From Paragordius varius (Eukaryota; Nematomorpha), in the NCBI GenBank assembly GCA_964247055.1, contig OZ176050.1, forward strand, positions 2,170,001 through 2,234,000: DNA of 64,000 bases, written 5' to 3'. Positions 59,313-64,000 of this stretch are shown piece after piece. Both the position numbers and the translations under genes were made by a program. Below the pieces are notes generated by a model. The model ran no database searches, was not told the DNA's origin, and worked only from the letters and a program-made list of their open reading frames with translations. The stretch's first letter is position 1. Every line of letters begins with the position of its first letter.

Positions 59313-60150
59313 ATCCTAGTGATTAATAATAAGTTTTACTTCTGAATTCATATGATTATCTTTAAAATTTCGCAACCTTGTAGATTTCATTTTTAAAACG
59401 TGTGGGAAAATGAAGTGGATGAATATTATTAAATAACACACTGGGCCTGAAACATTAGGCTAATGGATAATTTAATAAATTGGTGTAAAAATATTGAAAT
59501 ATAATTCTGTTAAAAAATTTAAATTCTCATGGCGCTGGTGTTTTTCGTACGAGTATTTAAATATAAATTTTTTCACAGAGTTATACAATATTTTTTACAC
59601 CCTTTGTGGTAATTGCTCCATATCAAAAAATTCAATTGTGCACATTAATATAAAAAATTTTGGTGAAATAACAATTTCCAAATAAATTAAAAATAAGTAG
59701 AAAATATAACATATTTTAATTTTTATATGAAAAATGTGATCTTTAAAATTTGGGATTTTTGAACCCGTCTAAAAGGGCATGTTTTAACTAAAATAAACGT
59801 AAGATGGCCGAGATCATGGGATAATATTTTATCATGCTAAATGAATGCAATAATTTAATTTATAGTAAGGATGGTGCTTTAAAGCATGGTATCAGTTAAA
59901 CACATTAATATATTAATATAAATAAATCTCGTGAATTTTAATAGCGCTTGGGAAAAACGGATAAGCCTATTCCGATTCTAGTGAAAATTATTTAATCATT
60001 TATTTATACGTGGACAGTAAGTAAGCCGTTTTTAAATCCTGTGTTAATTTTTTTTAAATTTATTAAATTTTAAGCTCTGAGGCATAAATCTATTTCAAAA
60101 GGTGATGAAGTGTTAAAATTTATCAAAGAAGTTTTTATATCTTGGGGTGT
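59313..60150. other. Intergenic stretch upstream of importin alpha
   Basis: AT-rich. It should carry the importin alpha promoter. No specific element is seen before the LTR element region begins. Confidence 0.4.
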
Positions 60151-60169
60151 TTTTTGCCGTTTGATATTA

Positions 60170-63100
60170 TGTTATATAATATGCAACAAAACATAACTCT
60201 ATTTTATAATTACGTTGCTATTCAATGCATACTTATAATACTTTTCTGTTATTAATATTTTACGTGACATGCTATATACTACGTGACAAGTTTTAGACTA
60301 CGTGACTGTTTTATAAATGCACACTCATCATTCTCAGAAATTTGTATATGAATGCACGATAAAAATATATAATAAGATCCGTATACATTTCTCGGAATTA
60401 AATATAACCTATATAAACAACAACTTCTTCAAGTCCATTGCATTACTGTGTTTTCCCATTATTGTGTTATAATAAATTATACCCAACTGATATTATTTGG
60501 CGACGAGAAAAAAAAAATTATTCTGCCTAATGGAAAATCCCGGAGATACATCATTTAGTAATGCACAAAATCCTCTAATCGAATAATTCTTGAACCATTT
60601 GACGAATGTTACAATTTCAAAAATTATGTCAAGCACATAGAAAGGGTACTAGCGGCCAGGGATATTCCTGTCACGGATTCCAATATAAAAAAATTATTTT
60701 TTACTTTCGGTGGTATTAAAATTTTGAACAAAATTGAAAATATTCTATATCCTGATACCATCGAAGATTTGGAATGGCTGGAAATCTATAAAATTGCAGT
60801 TCAAATCTATGCCCCAGACAAAAGTCTATGGGTGAATAGATGTGCATTTTATCGTATTCGTCGTGGTGATAATGAATCTATTCTTTCGTATTTAGAACGT
60901 TTGAAAATTTTGGCCGACAATTCTGGATTTGATTCGGACATTTCTAACAAAATCAGGGATATATTTTTGATTGGATTAAATCAACCCAGATTAGAAAGAG
61001 AACTCCACATAAAATATCCGCTCGGTAAGTTAGATGACAAACCACTGACACTACAAATGTTGGTCGATATGGCTTTAAGTTTTGAGGAAGCCGATAATCT
61101 TCCCTCGCAAATCAATAAGCTTAAAGTGGATAGATCCAGAAATGTAAAACCTCATGGAAGTTTTAACAAGGGCCATTATAACAATAATAATTATAAAAAC
61201 AATAAGAATAATGATGTCCGGCATAATAATGATACTAAAGTAAATTGCCGAAATTGTGGATCACTGCATGTGAGAAACAAGTGTCCGGCTTGGGGCAAAA
61301 CGTGCTACAATTGCAACAAAAATAACCACTTTAGTTCAATGTGCAAAATAAAGTTGGTGAGAAATTTAGATGAAATTAGATCTATAAAAGCGGGCACTAC
61401 CCCTAAAATAAAAGTGAAGATCAACAATAATATGATAGATATGATTTTCGATACCGGTGCTGACTGCTGTCTCATAAGTCAACAAATATGGAAGCAGATC
61501 GGTAGCCCTAAGTTAACGTGGTCCGATCAAATAACCACGTATGATAATAATAAAATAACAATCTTAGGGAAAACTATGGTCACTGTGACGTTGTACAATG
61601 AAAAGAAAACGTTACCATGTATCGTAACTAAAAGCAATTTTGATCCAATTTTTGGATTACCTTGGATAAAGTACAAGCTACCTTTTCCAAAAAATGTAAA
61701 CAATAATATAAATTCTAATGAGAAGATGAAGCTGACCAAAATATTTCCAAAACTATTCTCAAAGGAACTTGGTTGTTACAACGGCAATCCGATCAAAATT
61801 TTTTTGACACCGGATGCAAAACCAAAAGCTTTTCCATGCCGTAGAGTTCCTCTACCATTGCAACAATTGGAAGAAAATGAATTGAATAGATTGTTAGATT
61901 TGGGAATTATAGAACCAATAGACCCAACAACAACTGAGATATCTTGGGCAACCCCAACGGTCAACGTGTTAAAATCCAATGGGGAGGCTCGTATCTGCGC
62001 CGATTTTCGTGTCACAATCAATCCTTATCTATCAAAAGATTCTCATATCATTCCGACATTTGATCAATTATTGGGTAAAATCGGAAATGGACATTCATTT
62101 TCAGTTTTGGATCTCAAGGATGCCTACTTACAACTACCGGTTGATAAAGAATGCTCTAATATTCTGACAATTACAACACACAGAGGTTACTTTACGTATA
62201 AACGATTACCTTTCGGGCTCACAAATGCTCCAATGATATTTCAACGAGTTATGGATCAAATTCTGGATGATTGCACAGGCGTTTGTGCTTATCTGGATGA
62301 TGTTCTGGTAACCGGCAATACACACACTCAACACAAAGCAAATCTTGAGCATGTGTTGGAGAAACTTGAACAGGCCGGATTCCGTTTGCAACCAGATAAA
62401 ATGAAATTCTTCCAGGAAAAAGTATCCTACATGGGATACGAAATATCTAAAAGAGGTATTAAGCCAACGGATGAAAAAATCAAGGCTATTTTGAAATGTT
62501 TTGTTCCAAAGGACAAAACAACATTACGGTCCTTTTTAGGACTATTAAACTTTCATGAAAAATTTATTCCAAGATTACATTCAGTCATAAGTGATCTGCA
62601 CACTTTAACTGGATACAAAATGCCATGGAAATGGGAGAATATTCATGATAAACAATTTGCACTGTCAAAACAACTAATAGCAAATTTTGTAACTGATTCT
62701 GTACAATCCGCAATTGCCATTATTGATTGAGACCGATGCTTCAAACGAAGGTTTGGGTGCCATCCTTTTCCATGTAACCGAAGATGGCAAGCGGCCAATC
62801 TCTTTCGCATCCAGGAAATGTTTATTTAAAACATTATTCGACGATCGAAAGAGAGGCCAAGGCGATTTTGTTCGCGGTAAACAAATTTCACCCTTTCATA
62901 TATGGGAGATCTTTTAAAATATTGACTGATCATAAACCACTGATTAAATTATTTGGGGAAGACCGGAACTTAACCGGAGTCACTAATATAAAATTATTAC
63001 GTTGGATTTCAAAATATCGGGGTATGATTATACCATTCATTTCAATAAAGGGGTTCAAAATTTAGCTGATCCCCTATCAAGATTAGCAATTGACGATCCT

Positions 63101-64000
63101 GAAATGGATGATGATCATGCTGTAGCTGAAAAAATTCGGTTCTTATCTATGAACGATTTGAACATTAATAAAAAAATGTATTAGATCAGTCCAATAATGA
63201 CCCGGTGATAAAAAAATTAAAAATTGCATTAAATTCCAACAATTGGGATGATCCAGATCTAAAAAATTATCAATCACATCGCAACGCTATCCAAGCATCG
63301 TATAATTTAGTTTATTTCGAGGATAGACTCATTGTTCCTAGATCCATGCAAAATGAAGTCCTAAACTACTTTCACACTGGACACCCAGGGATAAGTACCA
63401 TGAAGTCCCTTGCGCGCCACAGTGTATATTGGCCAGACTTGGACCAAAGTATTGAATTGCTTGCGAAGACATGTGACTCATGTCAAAGATACAAGCCCAA
63501 TGTCCAGGAAAATCCAACATACAAATGGAATTTCAACACCGCCGTCTGGGAAAGAATACACATAGATATTGCTGGTCCCATTGATAATTTCTACTGGCTG
63601 GTAACAATTGACAGCTCGTCCAGATGGCTGGAAGTTAATTTATTGAAACAAGTTAGGAGCAGGTCTGTTTTAAATTGCTTAGAACAATTGTTTTCGAGAT
63701 ATGGTTTTCCTAAAATGATAGTAAGTGATAATGCATCGTATTTTGTATCGCACGATTTTGATGAACGGCTAAACACTTAAACATCAAACATGTTACGTCG
63801 AGTCCGTATCACCCACGAACGAATGGGTTGGTAGAAAGATCTATTTACACATTGAAAACTAAATATAAAGCTACGAAGAGGGCTGACATCTCTCCGCAAG
63901 AAGCAATGAATACCATTTTGTGGAGCTATCGGCAAGCAATTCATAGTGCAACGAGAGCAACACCGTGCTCATTATTCCTAAAAAGAGAATTGTTAGGTCC
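60170..64000 (+). mobile_element. Ty3/gypsy-type LTR retrotransposon, degraded, cut by the window end
   Basis: A likely 5' LTR occupies roughly 60170-60490. It is followed by a TTTGGCGACGAG motif like the leader/primer-binding region of invertebrate Ty3 elements. Parts in order: Gag (about 60530-61360) with a zinc knuckle near 61245-61335; an aspartic protease (DTGAD) near 61455; reverse transcriptase (about 61800-62460) with YLDD near 62292; RNase H (about 62700-63060); and integrase (63340 to past the end) with its zinc-binding region and part of the catalytic core. Gag and RT resemble the Mag lineage. The element is broken, with about five interruptions, but long stretches stay open, so it is probably not very old. 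The 3' LTR is outside the window, so the LTR limits cannot be proved. It is treated as a fossil. Confidence 0.85.

Overview
The window is metazoan nuclear DNA. It is strongly AT-rich, its genes are interrupted by spliceosomal GT-AG introns, and it encodes animal-type extracellular and nuclear proteins: heme peroxidase, GH56 hyaluronidase, chondroitin N-acetylgalactosaminyltransferase, a DOMON/EGF protein, POT1, KAT2/GCN5, SRPK, proteasome RPN5, importin alpha and an amidated-neuropeptide precursor. I cannot fix the species. The most telling trait is intron size. Many introns are only 22-47 bp, which is unusual for animals and recalls mesozoans or other animals with compact introns, yet intergenic DNA and some introns are long and full of small DNA transposons.

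Layout. Positions 1-1652 (+) hold the 3' part of a threonine-synthase-like gene. It converges on a large minus-strand DOMON/EGF secreted-protein gene (1830-9511) that carries a dead mariner copy and, nearby, a hAT-type MITE. After 3.3 kb without a gene comes POT1 (12823-16605, minus), with a 1.4-kb foldback element in one intron. A doubtful small membrane-protein fragment (17933-18350, minus) lies divergent from KAT2/GCN5 (18923-26883, plus), which has a 2.9-kb intron and a MITE in its last intron. A same-strand run follows: heme peroxidase (27670-32439), hyaluronidase (32750-34666) and a chondroitin GalNAc-transferase (34915-37557). SRPK (minus, 37605-39846), a tiny secreted LDLa-domain protein (plus, 40237-40562) and RPN5 (minus, 40606-42146) are tightly packed.

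From 42.1 to 55.7 kb the region is mostly repeats. It holds a tandem/inverted GGGGTA-TACCCC repeat (43.4-44.4 kb), a second foldback element (45.4-46.0 kb), a neuropeptide gene (47906-49686), a hAT MITE, a 1-kb near-palindrome (50.4-51.5 kb) and a dead mariner (53.6-54.6 kb). Importin alpha (55682-59312, minus) follows. The window ends inside a degraded Ty3/gypsy LTR element (about 60.2-64.0 kb).

Functional links. Peroxidase, hyaluronidase and the chondroitin-initiating/elongating transferase are consecutive on one strand, so making and remodelling of extracellular matrix sit side by side. The others are housekeeping genes (splicing-factor kinase, proteasome lid, nuclear import, histone acetylation, telomere capping). 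The observations most worth following are the very short introns, the foldback family whose inverted arms are built from 21-bp tandem arrays, and a neuropeptide precursor giving two W-x-G-L-amide peptides that I cannot match to a known family.
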